From: Chloroflexota bacterium
GTDB taxonomy: Bacteria > Chloroflexota > Dehalococcoidia > Tepidiformales > Tepidiformaceae
DNA: 13,753 nucleotides
Assembly (NCBI GenBank): GCA_963169135.1
Contig: CAUJEQ010000136.1
Span: forward strand, 1-13,753
Direction: 5' to 3'
Position 1 is the stretch's first letter. Each line of letters opens with the position of its first letter. Below, one piece after another: positions 1 through 6,166 of the stretch. The notes beneath the pieces were generated by a model. The model was not told where the DNA came from, did no database searches, and saw only the letters and a list, made by a program, of their open reading frames with translations. Both the position numbers and the translations under genes were made by a program.

Positions 1-65
1 GATCGAGCCCTGAGGCGGAGAGACGGTTGATGGGTGTTGAATGAACAACGAGATGTTGTGTCGCT

Positions 66-95
66 TTGCGGCGGGGATGATGGGGCACATATACT
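66..95 (+). promoter_or_regulatory. Candidate sigma70-type promoter for purF
   Basis: A TATACT -10 hexamer lies at 90-95, and a weak -35 (TTGCGG, 66-71; only the TTG matches consensus) lies 18 bases upstream. Transcription would start near base 102 and leave a leader of about 36 bases before the TTG start at 138. The same TATACT hexamer occurs at a similar distance before the SPFH gene at the far end of the window, which modestly supports it. Bases 1-65 hold no gene I can call: all three forward frames close by base 44. Confidence 0.5.
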
Positions 96-104
96 GGTTG
101 TGCC
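84..104. promoter_or_regulatory. Inverted repeat enclosing the purF -10 box (operator-like)
   Basis: GGCACA (84-89) and TGTGCC (99-104) form a perfect 6-bp inverted repeat with a 9-base centre that contains the TATACT -10 box. A factor bound here would block RNA polymerase, so a repressor operator is plausible. A second, shorter dyad, ACAAC-N5-GTTGT (45-59), lies upstream of the -35; the two centres are about 42 bases apart, roughly four helical turns. I do not recognise either as a known PurR box. The regulator is unknown. Confidence 0.35.
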
Positions 105-137
105 GTTAACGTCACCCAGCAGGAGGGCGACCAGGGT

Positions 138-1604
138 TTGATCCCCGACAGCGATAACCCGCGCGAGGCCTGTGGCGTCTTTGGGGTGTACAGCCCCGGG
201 GATGACGTAGCAAGGCTGACGTTCTACGGGCTGTATGCCCTCCAGCACCGGGGCCAGGAAAGCGCCGGCATCGCGACGAGCAACGGGACGGACTTCAGCC
301 TCCGGACAGGGATGGGGCTGGTCTCGCAGGTCTTTGACGAGGAAGACCTCGCGTATCTCCGCGGACACATTTCGATTGGACACACGCGCTACAGCACGTC
401 GGGCGGATCGGTGGCGTGCAACGCTCAGCCGATCGTGGTAAACGACCGGCACAATGGCGAGCCGATCGCGCTCGCGCACAACGGGAACCTGACGAACGTC
501 GAGATACTCCGGGAGGACCTGGAGGCGCAGGGCATCCAGTTCGAATCGACCGCGGACAGCGAAGTTATCGCGCACCTGCTTTCGATCGCACCGGCAGGCA
601 CGTGGGAGGAGCGCTTCCATTACGTGATGCGGCGGATCGAGGGCGCGTACAGCGTGGTGATCATGACGCGCGACCGGCTGTTCGCGATGCGGGACCCGAT
701 GGGCGTGCGGCCGCTGTGCATCGGAAAGATGGAGAACGGCTGGGTGGTGGCCTCGGAGTCGTGCGCGCTCGAGCACCTGGGCGTACCTATGGAGCGCGAG
801 GTGCAGCCGGGTGAGGTGGTGATGGTCGACGCCCAGGGAATGACGAGCTTCTTCCCGGTGGCGCCGGCCCGGAAGCGGGCCATCTGCACATTTGAATACA
901 CCTATTTCGCCCGCCCCGACAGCCGTCTAGGCGGGCAACTTGTCTACCTTGCGCGGGAAGCGATGGGCGCGCAGCTGGCCATGGAACACCCCGTGGGGGC
1001 CGATATTGTGGTCGGGGTGCCGGATTCGGCGATCCCGGCGGCAATCGGGTATGCGCGGGCGGCGGGGATCCCTTACCGCGAGGGACTGGTGAAGAACCGC
1101 TACGTTGGGCGGACGTTCATCCAGCCGGACCAGCGCATCCGCGAAGCAGGCGTGAGCTTGAAGTTCAACGCGCTCTCGGAAGTGCTGCGGGGCAAACGGG
1201 TGGTGCTGGTCGACGACAGCATCGTCCGGGGGACGACGACCCCGCGGGTGGTGAGCCTGGTGCGGAACGCGGGGGCGGCGGAGGTGCACATGCGCATCAC
1301 GACGCCACCGATCGTCTCGCCTTGCTTCCTTGGCGTGGACATGGCGACGAAGGCGGAACTCATTGCCGCCAACCAGAGCATCGAGGAGATCCGGGCGCAC
1401 ATCGGGGCGGACTCACTCGGGTTCCTGAGCCTCGACGGGCTGAACGTCTCGACTGGGCAGGTGCCCGCGGACCTCTGCAATGCGTGTTTCACCGGGGTGT
1501 ATCCGCTGAACGTGCAGATGCAGATGGACCGGCTGGAGGCGCCCCGACTGCGCGAGCCCGAACTTGTGGCGGCCGAAAGCCTGAACCGGGCCGGGCGGCC
1601 GTAG
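138..1604 (+). CDS. purF: Amidophosphoribosyltransferase (glutamine PRPP amidotransferase), Fe-S type
   Basis: It catalyses the committed step of de novo purine synthesis: PRPP plus glutamine gives 5-phosphoribosylamine, glutamate and PPi, in the cytoplasm. The TTG start is chosen because AGGAGG (121-126) sits 11 bases upstream and because it leaves an 11-residue propeptide before Cys12, the N-terminal nucleophile after processing, as in the Bacillus subtilis enzyme. The class II glutaminase domain spans about 12-245, with the HTRYST (82-87) and HNGNLTN (114-120) motifs. The phosphoribosyltransferase domain follows, with the PRPP loop VVLVDDSIVRGTT at 355-367. Cys250, Cys396, Cys447 and Cys450 match the four [4Fe-4S] ligands of the Bacillus-type enzyme, so a cluster is expected. 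The 488-residue length is normal. A VOC-fold gene follows after 7 bases. The identification is very secure. Confidence 0.97.
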   Translation: MIPDSDNPREACGVFGVYSPGDDVARLTFYGLYALQHRGQESAGIATSNGTDFSLRTGMGLVSQVFDEEDLAYLRGHISIGHTRYSTSGGSVACNAQPIVVNDRHNGEPIALAHNGNLTNVEILREDLEAQGIQFESTADSEVIAHLLSIAPAGTWEERFHYVMRRIEGAYSVVIMTRDRLFAMRDPMGVRPLCIGKMENGWVVASESCALEHLGVPMEREVQPGEVVMVDAQGMTSFFPVAPARKRAICTFEYTYFARPDSRLGGQLVYLAREAMGAQLAMEHPVGADIVVGVPDSAIPAAIGYARAAGIPYREGLVKNRYVGRTFIQPDQRIREAGVSLKFNALSEVLRGKRVVLVDDSIVRGTTTPRVVSLVRNAGAAEVHMRITTPPIVSPCFLGVDMATKAELIAANQSIEEIRAHIGADSLGFLSLDGLNVSTGQVPADLCNACFTGVYPLNVQMQMDRLEAPRLREPELVAAESLNRAGRP

Positions 1605-1611
1605 GGCAAAC

Positions 1612-2019
1612 ATGGGGCAGCCGGCCGGCGGCGAGAGCACGGTCAACCTGATCCTGTACGTGCGCGACCAGGCGGCCGCGGCAACGTTCTACCGGCGAGT
1701 CCTGGGCGAGCCGTCGCTCGATGTCCCGGGCATGACCGAGTTTCCACTTGGGCCGGTCACAGTGCTTGGACTCATGCCCGAGGCCGGGATCCGGCAACTC
1801 CTGGGCCACGCCATTCCAGACCCGGCCGGTGGCCGCGAAATTCCGCGCGCGGAGCTGTACCTGCGCGTGGACGACCCCGGCACATACCACGCGCGCGCGC
1901 TCGAGGCAGGCGCCCGCGAACTGAGCCCGCTGGCAGCCCGGGATTGGGGCGACGAGGCCGCCTATTCACAGGACCCCGACGGGCACGTGCTGGCGTTCGC
2001 GCGGAAGCTCGGGGGCTGA
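1612..2019 (+). CDS. VOC-superfamily (glyoxalase/bleomycin-resistance fold) protein
   Basis: This 135-residue protein has the paired beta-alpha-beta-beta-beta modules of the vicinal oxygen chelate fold, about residues 11-57 and 80-131. Family signatures are an opening strand followed by an FYRRVLG helix (26-32) and the closing DPDGHVLAFA (121-130). Two usual metal-ligand positions look altered: the first strand has Asn where His is common, and the closing strand ends in Ala-Phe-Ala instead of the common Glu-Phe-Ala. It may therefore bind a ligand without metal catalysis, like bleomycin-type binding proteins, but the substrate is unknown. The ATG start has AGGG (1603-1606) overlapping the purF stop as its ribosome site, which implies co-transcription with purF. 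Its stop is 3 bases from that of the convergent gene. A role in purine metabolism is not indicated. Confidence 0.85.
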   Translation: MGQPAGGESTVNLILYVRDQAAAATFYRRVLGEPSLDVPGMTEFPLGPVTVLGLMPEAGIRQLLGHAIPDPAGGREIPRAELYLRVDDPGTYHARALEAGARELSPLAARDWGDEAAYSQDPDGHVLAFARKLGG

Positions 2020-2022
2020 CCG

Positions 2023-3123
2023 CTACCGCATGAACTCGGCGGAATCGAGGTCGAGGACGGCTTCGGCGTAGCGGCTGAACATCCGGTCCATCAACTCGCG
2101 GCCACGGTCGTTGAGGGTTTCGGGCTTTACGTCGGCCGCGCCGGTAACCATGTAGCCGATGAGCACGAGGGCGGCCTTGCGGTAGTCGCGCCAGGCATCC
2201 TCGAAGGAGTAGCCGGTCACGCCGTTGCGGCAGAGGGCCTCGTGGTAGACGCCAAGGAGTTCGCGCTGGTTGGCGCGGCGGACCTCCGGGTCGAAGTTGC
2301 CGGCGAGGAAGTAGGCGATATCCCACTGGGGGATCGACTGGAAGCAGAGCTGCCAGTCGATGATGGCGATCGGGGGATCGCCGGGGTCGCGCCCGAACAT
2401 CATGTTATCGAGGCGGTAATCGCCGTGGACGAGGGTGACGGAGCTGGTTGCCAGGCTGGCGACCATGTCCTGGTAGCGCTCGCCATAGATATCGACAAGG
2501 CTGCGGACTTCGGGCGAGATGAGGTGGCCATAGATGGCGTCGAAGGCGGGGATGGAGTTCTGGAAGACGGCCTGGAGGAGGAGGAAGTACGGGTCGCCGG
2601 CGCCGGGCAGCCAGGGGGCGAACTCACCAAGCATTGGGCTATTCCACCAGCGGGCGTGGAGGGCGGCGGCGGTTTCCATGGCGACGCGGGCCTCTTCGAG
2701 GGAACAGGAGGCGAGCTGGTTGCCGGGCCGCATGGTGGCAAAGTCTTCGAGGAGGATGACGAAGGACTGGGATGCGGGGTCACCGTCGAGGTGGTAGGTG
2801 CCGGGCAGGCGGACCGGAGTGGCATCGGCGGCATGGGTATAGAAGGCGTTTTCGCGCTGGTAGAGGCCAAGCATCATGCCGAGGTTGCGGAAGCCTTCGT
2901 TGGCAGTGGGGACCTTGGAGATGATGGAGGCTGGGGCATCGGGAGCCGGGCGATCGTAGGTGATGGTGAGGCGGGCGACTTCGCCGACAAAGCCGACGCC
3001 CTCGCCGATGACCGTCGTATCGATCGCGGTAACGGTTGCGCCATCGCGGACGCCGGGGGAGAGTACCTCGTTTAGCCACTCCGGGGTGATCTCGGAGCTG
3101 GCGCGCGGGATCGCTGGGGGCAT
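2023..3123 (-). CDS. Phosphotransferase family protein (APH / EcKinase-like kinase fold)
   Basis: This 366-residue protein has the aminoglycoside-phosphotransferase-like kinase fold. The catalytic loop is HGDYRLDN (233-240), with Asp235 as predicted base and Asn240 as metal ligand. IIDWQ (254-258) provides the metal-binding Asp256, equivalent to DFG. ISK (68-70) supplies the likely ATP-contacting Lys70, and Glu91 is its likely salt-bridge partner. The LLEDFA stretch (124-129) and the overall layout resemble the ecdysteroid-kinase-like (CHK/DUF1679) branch more than true aminoglycoside enzymes, so the substrate is probably a small hydroxylated molecule and an antibiotic is not implied. The ATG at 3123 is preceded by GAGGT about 9 bases upstream. 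It lies 107 bases after another minus-strand gene, so it may be co-transcribed or have its own promoter. The fold is secure and the substrate unknown. Confidence 0.88.
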   Translation of the reverse strand: MPPAIPRASSEITPEWLNEVLSPGVRDGATVTAIDTTVIGEGVGFVGEVARLTITYDRPAPDAPASIISKVPTANEGFRNLGMMLGLYQRENAFYTHAADATPVRLPGTYHLDGDPASQSFVILLEDFATMRPGNQLASCSLEEARVAMETAAALHARWWNSPMLGEFAPWLPGAGDPYFLLLQAVFQNSIPAFDAIYGHLISPEVRSLVDIYGERYQDMVASLATSSVTLVHGDYRLDNMMFGRDPGDPPIAIIDWQLCFQSIPQWDIAYFLAGNFDPEVRRANQRELLGVYHEALCRNGVTGYSFEDAWRDYRKAALVLIGYMVTGAADVKPETLNDRGRELMDRMFSRYAEAVLDLDSAEFMR

Positions 3124-3230
3124 GGAACGATGACCTCGGGAGAAAGGGGTTTCGGCTCGCGCGTTATGCTGCTGTTAACACGGTGTGAGCCGGCATGAGC
3201 GGCGTCATATTTCCGAGCGATGAGGGATGC

Positions 3231-4124
3231 CTATCGGCGGCGGCCCAGGCGCCAGCGCCCGAGGCGGCGGGCGAGGCGTTCCGTCCAGCTGGTGCGGCGG
3301 GAGTCAAAGTGGCCGTTGATCGCGGTGCGGTACGGGCCGGCGATGCGTGCCGCATAAGCTCCGAAGCCCTCGTTGCGAAGCGGCTGCCAGTCTTCGCCGT
3401 AGGGTGTCACCAGGTGGGTGCGGGTGACGTTGCGGGCGGAGGAAAGAAACGCCAGGCCCACGCCGCTCGAGACCTGGAGGAGCGAGCGGCCTTCGAGGCG
3501 AGCTGTCCTGACGAGGCCGTCGAAGAGCTGAGCAAGTTCTTTCGGCGAGGGCAGGCTGGCGGCGTCGCCGCGGAGTTCGGCCAGGGACGTGCGGAGTTCG
3601 CGCAATTCGAGCGGGGGCAGGTCGATGAGGTTTGCAGTGGTGCCGGTGGAGCCTTCGAGGGCGCCGAGGAGGTCATCGACGGAGCGGAAATGGGCGCCTT
3701 CGGCGAGGACGCCGGCGTGGATGAGCTCCTCTTCGAGCGCACGGAGGTAGGTTTTCGAGCCGTTGAGGATGTCGCTGGCGGCGGCGAGTAGCCAGAGGGG
3801 CGAGAACCCGAAGGCGGCGATAGAACCGAACTCGACGGCGTTGCCGGCGGCCTTCTTGATGGCGATGCGGCCGGCCGTGGGCTGAGCGGCAGCCGCGGAC
3901 GGTTGCGCTTCGACGCGGCCGACGAGTTCGATGGCGATGCGAAGGAGGTTCTTCGCGGTGACTTCGTACAGGCGTGAGCGGCGGACCAGGCGCGGGAGGA
4001 GGAGGTAGGCGGTTTCGTGGACCGTGCCGAAGATCCCGGCGGAGAGGGCGCGCACGGCCCGTTCGGGGAGAGAGGCGAGGAAGAGGAGGCGCTCGTTACG
4101 GGTCATGGGTGGGATGGCCGGCAT
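3231..4124 (-). CDS. Hypothetical protein, helical, unrecognised family
   Basis: I do not recognise this 297-residue protein. Its N-terminal half looks helical, with basic and hydrophobic stretches (11-70), a short Ala/Gln/Pro-rich linker (about 72-85), and a hydrophobic segment at about 97-120 that could cross or lie on the membrane. An acidic helical region follows (about 125-215), then a second hydrophobic patch at 216-230. The tail from 283 is very arginine-rich. It could be a membrane-associated protein with a nucleic-acid- or lipid-binding tail, but that is speculation. The start is uncertain: ATG codons at 4124 and 4106 are both in frame and neither has a good ribosome site. It is divergent from cysE and upstream of the kinase-fold gene. 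The long open frame, with composition like neighbouring genes, makes it a likely real gene. Confidence 0.75.
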   Translation of the reverse strand: MPAIPPMTRNERLLFLASLPERAVRALSAGIFGTVHETAYLLLPRLVRRSRLYEVTAKNLLRIAIELVGRVEAQPSAAAAQPTAGRIAIKKAAGNAVEFGSIAAFGFSPLWLLAAASDILNGSKTYLRALEEELIHAGVLAEGAHFRSVDDLLGALEGSTGTTANLIDLPPLELRELRTSLAELRGDAASLPSPKELAQLFDGLVRTARLEGRSLLQVSSGVGLAFLSSARNVTRTHLVTPYGEDWQPLRNEGFGAYAARIAGPYRTAINGHFDSRRTSWTERLARRLGRWRLGRRR

Positions 4125-4215
4125 GGTGGCACAACTCGATCGTAGCTGAGTGCCGGCCAGCGTGCCGGTGCGCCGTTGCTAGTGGAGTGGGGAAGCATCG
4201 CGTAAGGTGAATCGC

Positions 4216-4905
4216 ATGGGAGTTTTACAGGAGATCCGGGCGGACATCCGGGCAGCGATGGAGCATGACCCGGCGGCGCGGAACGCAGCTGAAGTGGCGC
4301 TGTTCTATCCGGGGTTCCACGCCCGGCTTGCGCACCGGCTGGCGAACGCATTGCATCGCCGGGGCGTGCCGCTGCTGCCGCGCGGGATCATGCACGTGGC
4401 GCGATTCCTCACCGGGATCGAGGTCCACCCCGGCGCGACCATTGGGAAGCGGTTCTTCATCGACCACGGGATGGGCGTGGTCATCGGCGAGACCGCGGAA
4501 ATTGGGGATGACGTGATGCTCTACCAGGGCGTGACACTCGGGGGGACGAGCACCCGCCGGGTCAAGCGGCACCCGACGCTGCGGGACCGGGTGGTCGTTG
4601 GCGCGGGGGCGAAGGTGATCGGCGCGATCGAGGTGGGAGAGAACGCGCGCATCGGGGCGGGGAGCGTAGTGGTGACGAACGTGCCGGCGAACGCGACGGT
4701 GGTGGGCGTGCCCGGGCATATCGTAGCGTTCCACGATGATTCGAACGGGGCCATCCAGCGGCTGCCGGACCCGGAGTGGGAGCGGCTGAACGACCTGGAC
4801 CGGCGGATGGAGGAGCTCCACGAACTGGTGGCGCACCTCGAGGAACACATCGGCGGGCTGCATTCGAACCACCACGCCGAGCCCTCGCAGCCGCGGGCGG
4901 ACTGA
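4216..4905 (+). CDS. cysE: Serine O-acetyltransferase
   Basis: It transfers acetyl from acetyl-CoA to L-serine, giving O-acetylserine, the precursor used by cysteine synthase. The helical N-terminal region (about 1-60) is short, as in the roughly 220-residue Bacillus-type enzymes rather than the longer E. coli type. A left-handed beta-helix of hexapeptide repeats follows (about 66-160). Catalytic landmarks are Asp83-His84 in FIDHGMG and His119 in VKRHP; the GVTLGGT motif is at 105-111. The acidic tail (about 171-205) looks coiled-coil-like. I start at ATG 4216 because AAGGTG (4204-4209) sits 6 bases upstream; a GTG at 4207 lies inside that ribosome site and is less likely. No cysK lies in the window. 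A 53-codon gene follows after 9 bases, so the two are probably one operon ending at the terminator at 5075. Confidence 0.95.
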   Translation: MGVLQEIRADIRAAMEHDPAARNAAEVALFYPGFHARLAHRLANALHRRGVPLLPRGIMHVARFLTGIEVHPGATIGKRFFIDHGMGVVIGETAEIGDDVMLYQGVTLGGTSTRRVKRHPTLRDRVVVGAGAKVIGAIEVGENARIGAGSVVVTNVPANATVVGVPGHIVAFHDDSNGAIQRLPDPEWERLNDLDRRMEELHELVAHLEEHIGGLHSNHHAEPSQPRAD

Positions 4906-4914
4906 GCGCAGGCG

Positions 4915-5076
4915 ATGGAACGGTGGGAGCGACGCGCACAGAAACTCGATGCGAAGCAGCGGCGGATGCGGGTGACCGGCCGGGGATTGATCACGACAGA
5001 ACCGCAGGCGGTACAGAAGCGGCTGAAGAAGATGCAGGAAGCGGCCCAATCGCGCCGGGGGAAGAAGCGGAAGTAG
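4915..5076 (+). CDS. Small basic protein (53 residues) downstream of cysE
   Basis: An ATG at 4915, 9 bases after the cysE stop, opens a 53-codon frame closed by TAG at 5074-5076. The product begins MERWERRAQK and is rich in Lys, Arg and Gln, with a central GRGLITTEP stretch (23-30 region) and a KKRK end. It has no membrane segment or signal peptide and is predicted to be mostly helical. Reasons to call it real are the operon-like spacing and the placement of its stop directly on the first arm of the terminator hairpin, so the transcript unit is cysE plus this frame. The ribosome site is weak (AGG within the spacer). The charge suggests RNA, ribosome or DNA contact, but the function is unknown. 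Confidence 0.6.
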   Translation: MERWERRAQKLDAKQRRMRVTGRGLITTEPQAVQKRLKKMQEAAQSRRGKKRK

Positions 5077-5106
5077 GCCGGGCAACAACACACTCGCCCG
5101 GCCTTT
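5075..5106 (+). terminator. Intrinsic terminator after cysE and the 53-residue protein gene
   Basis: AGGCCGGGC (5075-5083) pairs perfectly with GCCCGGCCT (5096-5104), a 9-bp stem with a 12-base loop that runs into a short T run (5104-5106). The stem overlaps the stop codon of the 53-codon gene. The converging CAP-domain gene ends at 5113, so the hairpin may also help terminate that transcript, although the T run is poor on that side. Confidence 0.75.
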
Positions 5107-5112
5107 GGGGTC

Positions 5113-5997
5113 CTATGGGAGCGGGACGTCCAGTCCGCGAGTGGCGATGATCCAGTAGCGCTGGCCGGGCCGGAGTTCCGGGAGGGACTGGAGCTTGGGA
5201 TCCAGGGCAGGGCTCCAGCGGAGCCAGGTGCCGGTCGCCTCGTCGTAGGCGTAGACCACGGAGACCCAGTGGGCGACGGAGCGGAAGGCGGATGCCGGGC
5301 TCGTCGCGGCGCCCCGCCAGGTGACGAGGTTGGAGCCCGAGGAGACGGCCAGGCTCGCGGTGGACACCGACGCCGCGGGGGGCGCTGCGGCCCGGGTGAT
5401 GGCGGTGGGTGGTGGCGGCGGTGGCGGCGGCGGGGTTGGGGTCGGGGGCAGCGGGGTCGGGGCGGCGGGTGCTGCATCGCCACCCGGGTACCCGAAATCG
5501 GTCACCCAGTACCACCCGTAACGGGAGCCTTCAACGTAGACGCGGGCGATGCCGATCGTAGCGAAGTCTTTTGCGAGCATGACATCGCGGTGGGAGGGAG
5601 AGGCGATCCAGGCGTCGAGGGCCCACTGGGCGCCGGAACGGTTCGTCCCGGCAGCGAGGTTTTCGCCGCCGGGGATGGCGTAACCGCAGTCCGGCATCCG
5701 CAGCCAGGGCGTTCGGCCGAGCGAATCGCGGTGGGCAAGGCCGGAGCGGGTGGAGAGATCGTAGGCCATCCACGTGGCCGCGCGGGTGAGCGCCGGGGAG
5801 ATGGTTAGCGCCGGAGCGTTGTTCCGGGCGCGGTAGCCGTTGATCAGGCGAAGGAATGCCTGCTCTTCGTCATCGACCGTGAGGTCGTCGACAGCACAGT
5901 TGGACAGGGCGTGGGCAGCGGTAGGGCGGTCCGCAGTCCACGAGACGGCGCCCACGGCAATACACGCCACGAGCGCCCATGAGAGTTTCCGCAACAC
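5113..5997 (-). CDS. Secreted CAP-domain (SCP/PR1-like) protein with Pro-rich linker
   Basis: This is a 294-residue exported protein. The signal peptide is residues 1-30 (basic MLRK, hydrophobic core, probable cut after AHA). A CAP domain spans about 43-165, with AHRD (His89), GENLA (Glu112) and SPSHRDVML (His136) matching the conserved cleft residues, and WYWVTDFG closing the domain. Cys34 and Cys104 could pair. A Pro/Thr linker (about 168-200) includes nine consecutive prolines (179-187). A C-terminal domain (about 205-294) contains LVTW, YAYDEATGTW and PGQRYWII; it resembles Trp-rich modules I associate with Chloroflexota secreted proteins. Bacterial CAP proteins lack one common activity, so the role is open (extracellular or cell-wall). 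The GTG start at 5997 has GGGAGG (6003-6008) 5 bases upstream. It converges with the cysE operon. Confidence 0.9.
   Translation of the reverse strand: MLRKLSWALVACIAVGAVSWTADRPTAAHALSNCAVDDLTVDDEEQAFLRLINGYRARNNAPALTISPALTRAATWMAYDLSTRSGLAHRDSLGRTPWLRMPDCGYAIPGGENLAAGTNRSGAQWALDAWIASPSHRDVMLAKDFATIGIARVYVEGSRYGWYWVTDFGYPGGDAAPAAPTPLPPTPTPPPPPPPPPTAITRAAAPPAASVSTASLAVSSGSNLVTWRGAATSPASAFRSVAHWVSVVYAYDEATGTWLRWSPALDPKLQSLPELRPGQRYWIIATRGLDVPLP
5432..5462 (+). other. G-quadruplex-type G-run cluster in the CAP-protein linker
   Basis: Five runs of four or more G (5432-5435, 5438-5441, 5444-5448, 5453-5456, 5459-5462) are separated by loops of only 2 to 4 bases. The motif is on the plus strand, the template strand of the CAP-domain gene, opposite the codons for the Pro-rich linker. 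Short loops and runs of four are the pattern that favours stable parallel quadruplexes. It may simply follow from proline codon choice in G+C-rich DNA. Confidence 0.5.
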
Positions 5998-6166
5998 AGC
6001 ATCCTCCCGGGGGCCACCAAAGTGACCCTAGGAAACGAAGCCTGTTCAAACGACCGGGATAACCCCTATTTGGTGTAAACGGTGTGCAAAAAGTGGCGAG
6101 TTGCCCGTTGCAGGTGGGGTGGGAGCTGCGAATCGGAAATGGGAGGGGCGGCGCCTGGTGGTGGCG

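Noticed and set aside
1..44. Tail of an upstream gene at the window's left edge
   Set aside because: All three forward frames close within 44 bases, and none gives enough residues to identify a protein.
2242..3075. 277-codon plus-strand open frame opposite the phosphotransferase gene
   Set aside because: It is a shadow of the minus-strand kinase-fold gene; composition is Gly/Glu/Asp/Val-rich without motifs.
3153..3192. CGGCTC / GAGCCG inverted repeat upstream of the phosphotransferase gene
   Set aside because: The arms are only 6 bp with a 28-base loop; too weak to call a terminator or operator.
4207..4209. GTG at 4207 as the cysE start
   Set aside because: It lies inside AAGGTG, which is well placed as the ribosome site for the ATG at 4216.
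4225..5091. 288-codon minus-strand frame opposite cysE
   Set aside because: It is a His/Arg/Pro-rich shadow. cysE on the plus strand is unambiguous, and the frame would run through the cysE terminator.
6084..6120. Possible minus-strand terminator after the ROK kinase gene (T run near 6089-6093)
   Set aside because: No stem longer than 3-4 bp precedes the T run.
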